Positions 27,634-36,120 of a stretch of DNA of 64,000 nt are shown in pieces. Positions within the stretch are counted from its first letter, which is position 1; each line of letters opens with the position of its first letter. Under the pieces are notes generated by a model that was not told the DNA's origin, ran no database searches, and saw only the letters and a program-made list of their open reading frames with translations. Origin of the DNA: UBA2330 sp035443185 (GTDB lineage: Bacteria; Bacteroidota; Ignavibacteria; Tepidaquicellales; Tepidaquicellaceae); NCBI GenBank assembly GCA_035443185.1, contig DAORRV010000002.1, forward strand, positions 35,613-99,612. Direction: 5' to 3'. Position numbers and translations under genes: made by a program.

Positions 27634-28632
27634 TTGGGTAAAAGACTTTTTCAGGCAGCAATTGGATTAATTATTATTCTTATCATAGGTACATTCGGAT
27701 ACTGGGCAGCAACGGGTATGAAATATCAACTCTTTGATTGTTTTTATTTAACAGTTATAACTATTACAACGATCGGTTATAGTGAAGTTATAGACCAGGC
27801 TCATTATCCCTACGCCAGAGCACTTACGATATTTTTAGCATTTGCAGGTATAGGGCTTTTGACATATTTTGTGACTTTCGTATCAGCAATAGTAATTGAA
27901 GGACAATTAAAAGAATCTTATAAAAAAAGAAAAATGGAAAACCAATTAAAGAAAGTAGAAAATCATTTTATTATTTGTGGTATTGGAAGACACTCTGTTC
28001 ATCTTTTGGAAGAGCTTACTCAAACTCATAGAAACAGTGTATTCATTGATCTGGATACTGAAGTAATAAAAAAAACTACACTTCAATATCCCGGGGAATT
28101 GTTTGTAGAAGGAGATGCAACAAATGATGATATTCTTTTTAAAGCAGGGATCATGAAAGCCAAAGGTCTCTTTGCCACTACAACTGATGATAATCTGAAT
28201 CTCGTCATTTGTCTGTCAGCCAAAAGACTAAATCCGGATTTACTGATAGTTGCATTATGTAATAATCATTCCAATATTGATAAACTGAAAATGGCAGGAG
28301 CAGACAAAGTAGTTTCTACTTATTATATCAGCGGTATGCGAATGGCTTCTGAAATGTTCAGACCAATAGTTGCACAAATGCTCGATGTGATGATGAGAGG
28401 TGAAAATAAATCATTGAGAATAGAACAGGTCAATATTCATGAAAATTATTTTGGAAAAAAGATCAAAGATCTCAAGATTGGTGAATTCAAAAACACATTA
28501 ATATTAGCATTGAAAAGTGGTGATGATATTCAGTTCAATCCTGAATCAGAATTAATAATTAAAAACGGTGATACACTAATTGTAATGACAACTCCTCAGG
28601 AAAGGATCAAACTTGAGAATCTTTCAAAGTAG
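27634..28632 (+). CDS. Potassium channel subunit with RCK (TrkA-N/TrkA-C) domains
   Basis: 332 residues, TTG start. Two membrane helices (about 7-26 and 62-88) flank a pore loop whose selectivity filter reads TTIGYSE (Thr46-Ser50), so the usual second glycine of TVGYG is serine. A TrkA-N/RCK nucleotide-binding domain (about 110-230: FIICGIGRHSVHLLEEL, VFIDLDTE, VEGDATNDDIL) and a TrkA-C domain (about 250-332) follow. The layout matches MthK-like ligand-gated K+ channels, which work as tetramers with an octameric RCK ring. Met101, at the boundary of membrane and RCK parts, sits where MthK uses an internal start to make soluble RCK; the same could happen here. Likely role: K+ flux and osmotic or pH balance. 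Divergent from the GAF-PP2C gene. Confidence 0.92.
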   Translation: MGKRLFQAAIGLIIILIIGTFGYWAATGMKYQLFDCFYLTVITITTIGYSEVIDQAHYPYARALTIFLAFAGIGLLTYFVTFVSAIVIEGQLKESYKKRKMENQLKKVENHFIICGIGRHSVHLLEELTQTHRNSVFIDLDTEVIKKTTLQYPGELFVEGDATNDDILFKAGIMKAKGLFATTTDDNLNLVICLSAKRLNPDLLIVALCNNHSNIDKLKMAGADKVVSTYYISGMRMASEMFRPIVAQMLDVMMRGENKSLRIEQVNIHENYFGKKIKDLKIGEFKNTLILALKSGDDIQFNPESELIIKNGDTLIVMTTPQERIKLENLSK

Positions 28633-28716
28633 ATATGATCTTATATTACCATCTCTTGCTTCACAGATTTTACTGATCTGCAGAATTTCGAATTACAACA
28701 ATAATAATTCATCTGA

Positions 28717-31287
28717 TTAAGGTTTTAAAACTATTATAAAATTTGAAGCATTATTGTCAACAAAAACAACATCTCCAATATCTACAATTCCGTCACCGTT
28801 CAGATCTGTAATTACATTTCCTGAAATAAAAGCATAAGCATCATTCTCTGTAATACTTCCATCGGACACATCAATAGCGCCGTCCTGATCTATATCTCCA
28901 CTGTAAACAGCAAATCTCTGAGGAGAATTATTTACCTTAACAAGATTATTTCCATATGCTTTGTTCACAGAATTTGTAAAATCATAACTGTTGGAAATTC
29001 CTCCCAGATAATTTTCACCTCCGGTTTTACTCCAGGTCTCAATTGAATTTTTATGTTTTATCTGATAAAAATAATTTCCTGCCGGTGCATTTTTAAAATC
29101 AAATATTCCTGTAAAATTTATAGAGTCAATTTCAGATACTGCTGAATCAATTATTGCATAAGGCATTGAAATATTTCTTAAATAGACTTTGGCAGTATCA
29201 CGTTTGTTTAGTTTATCGGAAATATATAATCCTTCTGTAATTATTTTTATACTAGCCGGATACACTGCTCTGGATAATGACCATCTTGAAAAGCTGCCAA
29301 TCCCTGTCTTCGTAACTTTATTATTTCCATCATCTGCGTTTCCCCCCTGAAATGAATAGCTGACACCGCTGTTTGTTGATTTATACAATGCAAGATTTGT
29401 TCCGCTGTTTCCATTCAGTTCTGATTCATCATAATAAAAATTCAATGTCGCATTCAGACCTGAATTATTTGAAGGAGTAATTTCAAAATTTCTGATGACA
29501 CTGTTATATCCATTTATTACTGCAGCACTGTGAGTCCTTTTTACTAAGGTCGATCCTAAATTTGCAGAGCTGGTAACTGTAAGTCCTAAACCCCCGAAAC
29601 TGTAATTGGAAGGATTTGAAATTGTTCTTGTAGTTTTGATCGAACCAGTGTATCCTGTCACATTATTTCCATTTGTTTCTGATAAATATGCAGAGGTATT
29701 AAGAGTAATTTCTTTTCCGTTCAAATCCAGATCTCCGGATACAATTTTTAGTGAATCCGTTACATTAAAATTATTACCCGCCTGAGTCCCACCGGGATTA
29801 TTGATCTTTAATGATCTGTATGTCATAGCTGAAATGACCTGACCGGCAGATCCTGCATATTCTATTATTCCTTTCGTCTGATTAATAGTACCGCTGTTTA
29901 CAATTGGATCTGAGGAAAGGAATTTAACTGTTGAATAAATCGGGAAAAAATAATCAAACCTTAATGTACTACCCGAATTAACGTTCACATTATTCAGCGA
30001 ATGATTACTCAGATACAGAGTAGTATTATTTTTAATATTCATTACATTTGAAGTGATCTTTCCGGTATCTCCCTGAATTATTGTAAAAACTCCCTGGGCA
30101 AAATTTAAATTACTTACTGATATTATATTGTAATTATTCATAAAAGCAGCATTGTAATGCATCCAGCCGCTGCCTCCGACATTGCCTTCATTTGTCATTG
30201 TACCGGTGACTTTCATTGTATCCCCTGATTGCACATTCAAATTCGCATTCGGATATACATTCACAGTACCGATATTTGCAGTACTCTGAGTTAATGAATT
30301 TAAAATTAATGTTGTGCCTGATACTGCATTCAAAATAGATGAAAATGTTCCATTTTGAATATCGATATTTCCTCCGTTCAAAAATATACTACCGTTGCTT
30401 AAATTTCCAAAACTGTAAACATATAAATTGCAGTTAGCACCTAACGTAAGATTTCTTCCGCTGCCGTTGAATAATAATATAGTACCGTTGCAATAAATAT
30501 TTGGTGAATTAAATGTCATGTCATTTCCAAGTGTCAGAGTTTTGATGATACCGATTGTAAGGCTTGGTGAACTTACAGCACCGGTTCCTGAGATTGTAAG
30601 GTTTGAATCGATGGAAAGATTATTAATATTGATAACAGAGTTATTGATAATATTTCCTTTGGCAGACATGGTATTAGTACCGCTGATCGTTCCGTTATTG
30701 GTTACAGGAGATCTTGTTTCAAATCCCTGTAAACTGTTGCACTGGATTACTCCGCCGGCATCTACGGTTAATTCATTTCTGAGTATAGGTTTATAAGGGA
30801 AAGTCGATCCGTAAATATTTGTTATTCCTGCTGAAGATTTCACATTGAGTTTTACGCTGAATACTGAATATCCCTGAAAGTTCAGATCAGTCACACCGGA
30901 GGATGCCGTGGATATTGTACCGGATCCGGCAATTGTACCTCCATTGAATAAATTCAGATCAATTCCTGATTTGTTTATTATCTCAAGTTCAATGCCGGAA
31001 TTAATGGTCAGTATACCTCCGTTATCAATAACTAAAATTCCCGCATTTGTATTTGAAGTGACCGTTACATTATGAGTGCTGAGGATCCTTATCTCATCAC
31101 AGTTATAAGTATCAGGAGCGTTAACCGGTGCGCTCCAGCTCGAGCCGCTGTTTATAGAGATGAGCCAAGAAGAAATAGAATTCCAGTTGCCGGATGAATT
31201 ACTTTTGTAAAGGATGGAGGAATAAGAAAAATCAGGAACCAAAAATAAACATGATAAAAATAACGAAGAAAGAATAAATTTTTTCAT
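28717..31287 (-). CDS. Large secreted repeat protein with C-terminal dockerin-like module
   Basis: 856 residues, with a signal peptide (1-24). The N-terminal stretch (SSGNWNSISSW, CDEIRILSTHNVTV, GGILTINSG) resembles the G8-like or 'spaceless' opening of FCB surface proteins. It leads into a long series of short beta-strand repeats rich in Asn, Gly, Ser and Thr (about 60-560: GNGTISGTNT-type), as expected for a beta-helix adhesin. From about 670 to the end is a module shared with the GH9 enzyme at 33559-36018. It contains KLNKRDTAKVYLRN, HKNSIETWSK and paired EF-hand-like loops (GDIDQDGAIDVSD and DLNGDGIVDIGD), and ends in a short hydrophobic FIIVLKP. The usual NYPNPFNP T9SS tail is absent. 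Likely a cell-surface or extracellular structural protein; no catalytic motif seen. Confidence 0.85.
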   Translation of the reverse strand: MKKFILSSLFLSCLFLVPDFSYSSILYKSNSSGNWNSISSWLISINSGSSWSAPVNAPDTYNCDEIRILSTHNVTVTSNTNAGILVIDNGGILTINSGIELEIINKSGIDLNLFNGGTIAGSGTISTASSGVTDLNFQGYSVFSVKLNVKSSAGITNIYGSTFPYKPILRNELTVDAGGVIQCNSLQGFETRSPVTNNGTISGTNTMSAKGNIINNSVININNLSIDSNLTISGTGAVSSPSLTIGIIKTLTLGNDMTFNSPNIYCNGTILLFNGSGRNLTLGANCNLYVYSFGNLSNGSIFLNGGNIDIQNGTFSSILNAVSGTTLILNSLTQSTANIGTVNVYPNANLNVQSGDTMKVTGTMTNEGNVGGSGWMHYNAAFMNNYNIISVSNLNFAQGVFTIIQGDTGKITSNVMNIKNNTTLYLSNHSLNNVNVNSGSTLRFDYFFPIYSTVKFLSSDPIVNSGTINQTKGIIEYAGSAGQVISAMTYRSLKINNPGGTQAGNNFNVTDSLKIVSGDLDLNGKEITLNTSAYLSETNGNNVTGYTGSIKTTRTISNPSNYSFGGLGLTVTSSANLGSTLVKRTHSAAVINGYNSVIRNFEITPSNNSGLNATLNFYYDESELNGNSGTNLALYKSTNSGVSYSFQGGNADDGNNKVTKTGIGSFSRWSLSRAVYPASIKIITEGLYISDKLNKRDTAKVYLRNISMPYAIIDSAVSEIDSINFTGIFDFKNAPAGNYFYQIKHKNSIETWSKTGGENYLGGISNSYDFTNSVNKAYGNNLVKVNNSPQRFAVYSGDIDQDGAIDVSDGSITENDAYAFISGNVITDLNGDGIVDIGDVVFVDNNASNFIIVLKP

Positions 31288-31580
31288 AAAGACTTTTTAT
31301 ATTTTTTTAAATTATAATAAATTGAAAAGCCTGTTCTCCTATGTCAAAATTCGGGGGATTATAATTTAATTTATTATTTCATTAGAATCCATTTAAAATT
31401 TTCAGTAACAATTTTCGATACTATCTTCAAAGAAAAAATATATTCAAAGTAGTTTGCCTTCCATCTTACATTACTCTGATAAGTAGTGATTTGAAAGTTA
31501 GAAACATTATTTAAATTATTTATAAAAAATTATTAACCTCAGTCTATACAAATAATTATTAAATTTTATGTTTTATGCAA

Positions 31581-31617
31581 AAAAACCCTGCAGATATTTA
31601 AATAACGCAGGGTTTTT
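31581..31617 (-). terminator. Rho-independent terminator of the ferritin-like gene pair
   Basis: A perfect 11-bp stem, AAAAACCCTGC / GCAGGGTTTTT, with a 15-nt loop. Read on the minus strand it ends in seven T, about 45 bp after the stop of the Tat-exported ferritin-like gene. The rest of the 374-bp gap (31288-31661) is AT-rich and shows no gene; it must also hold the promoter of the repeat protein that starts at 31287. Confidence 0.88.
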
Positions 31618-31661
31618 GGAAATTGTAAAATGGAAAAATTGAAAATTTACTTATTACTAAA

Positions 31662-32465
31662 CTAAACAATAAACGGACCTGCAATTGCCAATACTTCCGT
31701 CATTGTCAGAGTTTCATCAAAAGCTTCTGATATAGCATCGGGACTTACGGTTGTAATAGTTCTGACATCCACACCACCCTGAATATAATTATCTTCTCTT
31801 GAATAAATAACTGGAGGAGCTCCACCCCCGTTGTTTCCCGTGATCCAACCTTTTTGTCCTCGGATTCTTCTGACTTCTGCAGCATGTCTTGCTTCTACTG
31901 AATGAATTTGCAGAGCAACTGTTAAAATTGGATCATTACTTATCAAACCTCCTGCCTGTCCTTTATAAGCTCTGACACCAGTATCTTCAAATGCCTGAGC
32001 CAGTGTTAGGAAAGTATTATAATTTGTAAATACATCTGCATATACTCCACCTGCAGTAAAATCAAAAGTAGGTTGAGGAACCGGTGTGCCGTTGAGAGAT
32101 TGAACTGCTGATATTAAACCTATGACGTGTGCAGATTCATGAAGACTGATTTGTGTAAAGACTGCTCTGTCACCTCCAGGAATTAATCCCGATGCTAATA
32201 GACCCTGTTGATAAAATCTTGACTCAAGATATTCTAATGTTAAAGCAAAATTAAGAATTTCAACAACTGTTGAGCCTGAAGCATTGTTACTGATACCGGA
32301 GCCGCCAGCAACAGCTTTATTTATACTACCTGCAATGGCTAGAGGAACTGCAGCTGTTAATGCACCAAGTCCGAGTTTGGATATTCCTTTAAATGCTGAT
32401 CTTCGGGAAACATTTTTATCATTAATAGTTTCGTTAACTGTATTATATAATTTATTTAGATTCAT
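31662..32465 (-). CDS. Exported ferritin-like domain protein (Tat signal)
   Basis: 267 residues. The N-terminus has a twin-arginine motif, SRRSAFKG, followed by a moderately hydrophobic stretch and an AVA-G cut near residue 53, so folded export by Tat is expected. The mature part is a four-helix ferritin-like domain (Ferritin_2 type). Its helices bear the acidic or His residues expected of a di-iron site: LNFALTLEYLESRFY, SLHESAHVIGL, LAQAFEDTGVRAYKG and HSVEARHAAEVRRIRG. Family members are exported and widespread in this phylum; iron storage, oxidation or desiccation links have been proposed without firm proof. An AAGGAG lies 10 nt before the ATG. The neighbour 35 bp upstream is a diverged paralogue, so the pair forms an operon ending at the terminator near 31600. 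Confidence 0.88.
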   Translation of the reverse strand: MNLNKLYNTVNETINDKNVSRRSAFKGISKLGLGALTAAVPLAIAGSINKAVAGGSGISNNASGSTVVEILNFALTLEYLESRFYQQGLLASGLIPGGDRAVFTQISLHESAHVIGLISAVQSLNGTPVPQPTFDFTAGGVYADVFTNYNTFLTLAQAFEDTGVRAYKGQAGGLISNDPILTVALQIHSVEARHAAEVRRIRGQKGWITGNNGGGAPPVIYSREDNYIQGGVDVRTITTVSPDAISEAFDETLTMTEVLAIAGPFIV

Positions 32466-32475
32466 CTTATATTTT

Positions 32476-32481
32476 CTCCTT
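32476..32481 (-). promoter_or_regulatory. Shine-Dalgarno AAGGAG of the Tat ferritin-like gene
   Basis: On the minus strand AAGGAG precedes the ATG (32465-32463) by 10 nt, inside the 35-bp gap between the two ferritin-like genes. It supports the ATG chosen, which in turn places the twin-arginine motif at residues 20-22. Confidence 0.65.
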
Positions 32482-32500
32482 ATGGTTTTAAATTAATAGT

Positions 32501-33214
32501 TTATGGTAAATTATTAGCAGTAACTGATGTCACTAGATAAGTCTTAGCAATATTAAGAACTTCACTTGGTAGTCTTTTTACATCGAGACCCGCAGCATCG
32601 ACTACATCATTTCCGGCAAAATCAGGAGATCTTGGATTTAGTAAGTCCCTGATAGTAGCAGCATGTCTTGCTTCTACCGAAACTATTTTTCCTGCAAGTT
32701 CAAGATAAGCAGCAGAATCAATAAGATATCCAGCACCATTATAAGCTGAAACTCCTAAGTCTTCAAATGCTTTTGCAGTATTCAAGACACTATTTCTGCT
32801 GGTAAAATCAATTGAAGAAAAATTTACTTCGAGTGAAGGTATTGCAGCACTGCCAATCGCCGCCTTGAAAAAATCACGGTGTGCAATTTCATGATCTCTA
32901 ATATCTGTTAAGATTTGAATCTCTGCAGATGTTGCTCCTGAATAAAATGATGCTGCAACCTGTATATAAAATGCAGCTTCCAATTGCTCTAAAGCATATG
33001 CATAATTCAGAACTCCAACATCACCTGCACCTAAATCTACTGAATTTGTCGATGTAGTAACTATATCATCTTCTGAACAACCCTGTATGCCAAGTCCTAT
33101 ACCTAAAGCAGTTATTCCTGAAAACATCAGAAATCTTTTTCTGTTGATGGGATGGTTTAGGATTGAATTTTCCTTTTCTTTTTGAGGTAAATTTACTTTT
33201 TCTCTTGTATTCAT
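32501..33214 (-). CDS. Ferritin-like domain lipoprotein
   Basis: 237 residues, paralogous to the gene downstream. The N-terminal part holds NRKRFLMFSGITALGIGLGIQGC, which combines a basic pair, a hydrophobic stretch and a lipobox-like GIQGC near residue 46. It is therefore probably lipidated and anchored in a membrane. The ferritin-like domain repeats the paralogue's pattern: LNYAYALEQLEAAFY, DIRDHEIAHRDFF, AKAFEDLGVSAYNG and VSVEARHAATIRDLL, keeping the Glu and His that would bind two iron atoms. It is the first gene of a two-gene operon with 35 bp spacing. One soluble and one membrane-anchored version of the same domain suggests they work together in the periplasm. The substrate is not shown by the sequence. 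Confidence 0.87.
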   Translation of the reverse strand: MNTREKVNLPQKEKENSILNHPINRKRFLMFSGITALGIGLGIQGCSEDDIVTTSTNSVDLGAGDVGVLNYAYALEQLEAAFYIQVAASFYSGATSAEIQILTDIRDHEIAHRDFFKAAIGSAAIPSLEVNFSSIDFTSRNSVLNTAKAFEDLGVSAYNGAGYLIDSAAYLELAGKIVSVEARHAATIRDLLNPRSPDFAGNDVVDAAGLDVKRLPSEVLNIAKTYLVTSVTANNLP

Positions 33215-33558
33215 TTTTTTTTAATTTAAGTTGTTACTATAAACAACGTTTTAAAATCCTGATTGGATTTAATTAATTAAAAATGTTAAAATATATTAGA
33301 TTCGGATCTATAAGATTATTTTTTTCGAAATTATCAGACTTCTAAAAAAGTTAAATGATTTTTAGTGAGGAGAATTGATTGGAGGTTATTAGTACTTTTA
33401 TAATCTCATTTATTTAAGTTACTTATAAATTGTGCTGTTGATTTCAGATTTTGGTAACCTGAAACTTTTTACTGAATTATAAAATATTTTCAAAAATACC
33501 TGGCAAAACTTTTATAAGTCAATAGTGCTCAATTCTATTTTTAAATATATATTACAAC
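33215..33558. other. Intergenic region, nothing recognised
   Basis: 344 bp of AT-rich DNA between the GH9 gene's stop and the ferritin-like lipoprotein's start, both on the minus strand. It contains no open frame with a plausible start and ribosome site, no heptamer array and no stem with a T-run. It should contain the promoter for the ferritin-like pair, but no motif can be named with confidence. Confidence 0.5.
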
Positions 33559-36018
33559 TCATGGAGTTATCTTCACAATAAAATAAAAAGCATTATTTTC
33601 AGCGATCAGATTATCTGCCAGATCAATAACTCCGTCACCATTGAGATCAGTTTTTATATATCCGGTATTAAAATTAAATGCATCATTATCGATCAAACCC
33701 TGATCTGCAAGATCTACAGCACCATCAATATTTACATCTCCACTATATAGAGCAAATCTGTCCGGTGCGATATTTACCTGTATTAAATTATTTCCAAATG
33801 CTTTTGCAGAACTGTTTGTAAGATCAAAACTTACTGATGTACCTGATGAAAGAAGCTGTGGTGTATTGCTCCATGTCTCAATCGAATTTCTATGAATGCT
33901 GACAAGATAAAATAAACCGGTCAGATTAGAATTGAAATTAAAATTACCGGTAAAAGTAACAGAATCAATTACGGAAATAGCCGAATCATTTTTCAGATAT
34001 GGAGATGTTCCGTTTCTCAGAATTAACTTTATAGTATCACGAAGATTTAGTTTATTATTTATCTGAGAATACAATCCCTGCACTATTACTTTCAGATCAA
34101 CAGAAGCAGGCGACTCAATGAATGCCGATAGATTATGTATGTAAGCGGCTTGAGTATAAATTGCCGGTTCGGTAATTGTCCATGAGTTCTGCGGCCAGCT
34201 TGTATTCCAGTCTCTGTAAGATTTCTGAATCGGCTGAGAGAGTGGCGGAGTAACAAGAGCAGTATTACAAAGAGTATTACTGCCGCCGCATCCTGATGGA
34301 CAACAGTAATCAAGAGCATAAGCAGGATTCACACCTCCGGATACAAAACCAGGCGGAGGTCCATATGCCGAAGTACCGACTCTGTCCCACAATGCACTGC
34401 CGTCTTCAAACCAGCCATGATAAATTTCATTTATAGAATTTTCCGCACCGCTGTTCCCCATATTTGTCATATAGCAGAATGCAGTCGGATTTACTCCGTG
34501 AAAATAATTTACGAATCCTAAAGCTGCATTCTTATAATCAGTATTACTCAGCGTATCTAATTTGTATGTGATCATATTTTTAAACATTACTCCCTGTCTG
34601 CCCTTTGTAGTGTTGCTTCCCCATGTATAATTCTGATTTGAAATATAAGATCTGTAAGCATCTGTATTATTAAGATATGCCGGTAGATTATCGGAATTGT
34701 TTGACTTCATGGAATTTTTATAAACAGTTTTGACAGAATTAGCAACTGAAGCAGAAACTCCGATCAATGAAGAATAATACAGCAGCATATTCTGAGCACC
34801 ACATTCAAAAGGATATGCATAGCTCCACTGCATCATATGTATCTGTGTATAATTGCCTTCGACAAAAGTTTTGTAAATAGAATTACCGGTAAGATGATAT
34901 AGAAAAACTGCAGCAGACATTTTCCTGATAAGCCTTTCATATGAGTCCACTTCCTGTTCTCCTGCACCAATAATACCTGAATTATAAAAAGTAATGTTAG
35001 GATTTGCAACTCCCCAGTTCCAGGCATTTACAGCCGCATTCGTTAAAGTATTTGCAAATGCTGTCTGCCCGATATTTTCAAACTGAATTGCAGCCAGAGC
35101 AAAAATAGATGCAGCGCTGAATGTAGCTGATGTAGTTGCCGGTCCGTAAATTCTATGTGCAATATCAGCAGAAGGAGGGCTTGTCGACATGGTATTATTT
35201 GCACCTACTATTGAAAGTACTGATCCATTTGAATTCTGCATCTTCAGCAGCCAGTCGAGTTCATATTTTATTTCATCAAGTATATCAGGAATTCCGTTTC
35301 CAGATTCAGGGATATTAAAATCATCTCCCCAGATTTCAGGATTCTCTTTATATGCAAGCAGCAGATCAGTCACAGCTTCAAAAGTAAAGTTCACATATTT
35401 ATTATAATCACCTGCATCATGCCATCCGCCTGAAAGATCTTTTGAAGTAAAAACATTTGAATTATTGTAAAGCCGGCAGTCAGTATCCTGAAGAGTTCCA
35501 TTGTGACAATGCGTATCAGTCCAGCCTGTCCCTGCATAAGGTGCAGACTTTGGTGTTCCACAGCGCTGATAATAAAATACTCTCATTGCCTGTTTCAAAA
35601 CTTCATTATAAACTCCCGTACCAATCTCAAATCTATATGAAGCAGCATTATTTACAGAATCGTAAACATAATAAGAACCGGGTGTGGTAACATTTGAAAA
35701 ATCAAACCACCAGACCTTGTCACCGCTCTGAAGATGTGTCGAACCGCCGTACATTGAAGTTATTGCTGCTGAATAAACAACTGCATCATCGTCCCATTTT
35801 CTCAATTGATAAATATTTCCGGGAGTATAAGGACTGTTATTGTTATAGCCCGTCACCGGATTACTTATCACGGCAATTTTTTTATCACCGGGTCTGTAAC
35901 CAAACTGATCTGTCTTTATGTGATCGTTTGTATTTGATGGAATGGCTGGTAAGTTACTGCTGAAAATAAATAGAGACAAAATCAAACTGCAACTTAAGAG
36001 AGAAATGATTTTTTCCAT
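33559..36018 (-). CDS. Secreted GH9 endoglucanase-like glycoside hydrolase with dockerin-like module
   Basis: 819 residues. A signal peptide (1-25) leads into a cellulase N-terminal Ig-like domain (CelD_N, about 33-130: DQFGYRPGDKKIAVI, VWWFDFSNVTTPGSYYV) and a GH9 (alpha/alpha)6 catalytic domain (about 135-630). The GH9 signature SGGWHDAGDYNKY holds the catalytic Asp201 and Asp204. GVNPTAFCYMTNMG and the late NSWTITEPAIY carry the family's second signature and the proton donor, near Glu617. From about 638 to the end is the module shared with the repeat protein at 28717-31287, with loops GDVNIDGAVDLAD and DLNGDGVIDLAD resembling paired dockerin F-hands. Expected role: cleavage of beta-1,4-glucans outside the cell. 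There is no T9SS NYPNPFNP tail, so surface attachment may use the shared module. It stands alone in the neighbourhood. Confidence 0.92.
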   Translation of the reverse strand: MEKIISLLSCSLILSLFIFSSNLPAIPSNTNDHIKTDQFGYRPGDKKIAVISNPVTGYNNNSPYTPGNIYQLRKWDDDAVVYSAAITSMYGGSTHLQSGDKVWWFDFSNVTTPGSYYVYDSVNNAASYRFEIGTGVYNEVLKQAMRVFYYQRCGTPKSAPYAGTGWTDTHCHNGTLQDTDCRLYNNSNVFTSKDLSGGWHDAGDYNKYVNFTFEAVTDLLLAYKENPEIWGDDFNIPESGNGIPDILDEIKYELDWLLKMQNSNGSVLSIVGANNTMSTSPPSADIAHRIYGPATTSATFSAASIFALAAIQFENIGQTAFANTLTNAAVNAWNWGVANPNITFYNSGIIGAGEQEVDSYERLIRKMSAAVFLYHLTGNSIYKTFVEGNYTQIHMMQWSYAYPFECGAQNMLLYYSSLIGVSASVANSVKTVYKNSMKSNNSDNLPAYLNNTDAYRSYISNQNYTWGSNTTKGRQGVMFKNMITYKLDTLSNTDYKNAALGFVNYFHGVNPTAFCYMTNMGNSGAENSINEIYHGWFEDGSALWDRVGTSAYGPPPGFVSGGVNPAYALDYCCPSGCGGSNTLCNTALVTPPLSQPIQKSYRDWNTSWPQNSWTITEPAIYTQAAYIHNLSAFIESPASVDLKVIVQGLYSQINNKLNLRDTIKLILRNGTSPYLKNDSAISVIDSVTFTGNFNFNSNLTGLFYLVSIHRNSIETWSNTPQLLSSGTSVSFDLTNSSAKAFGNNLIQVNIAPDRFALYSGDVNIDGAVDLADQGLIDNDAFNFNTGYIKTDLNGDGVIDLADNLIAENNAFYFIVKITP

Positions 36019-36120
36019 AAGGGTTTTTTAATTTAGTTTCAGGAAAAATTTGAATGATACTTAACAATAAATATATGCTCTATGTAGTTTCAAAATAAGT
36101 AAATTAAAATTAAAATGTAT

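Noticed and set aside
35136..35963. Plus-strand open frames across the 5' half of the GH9 gene
   Set aside because: They are antisense to a well-supported enzyme, overlap each other in different frames, and show no ribosome sites or recognisable domains.
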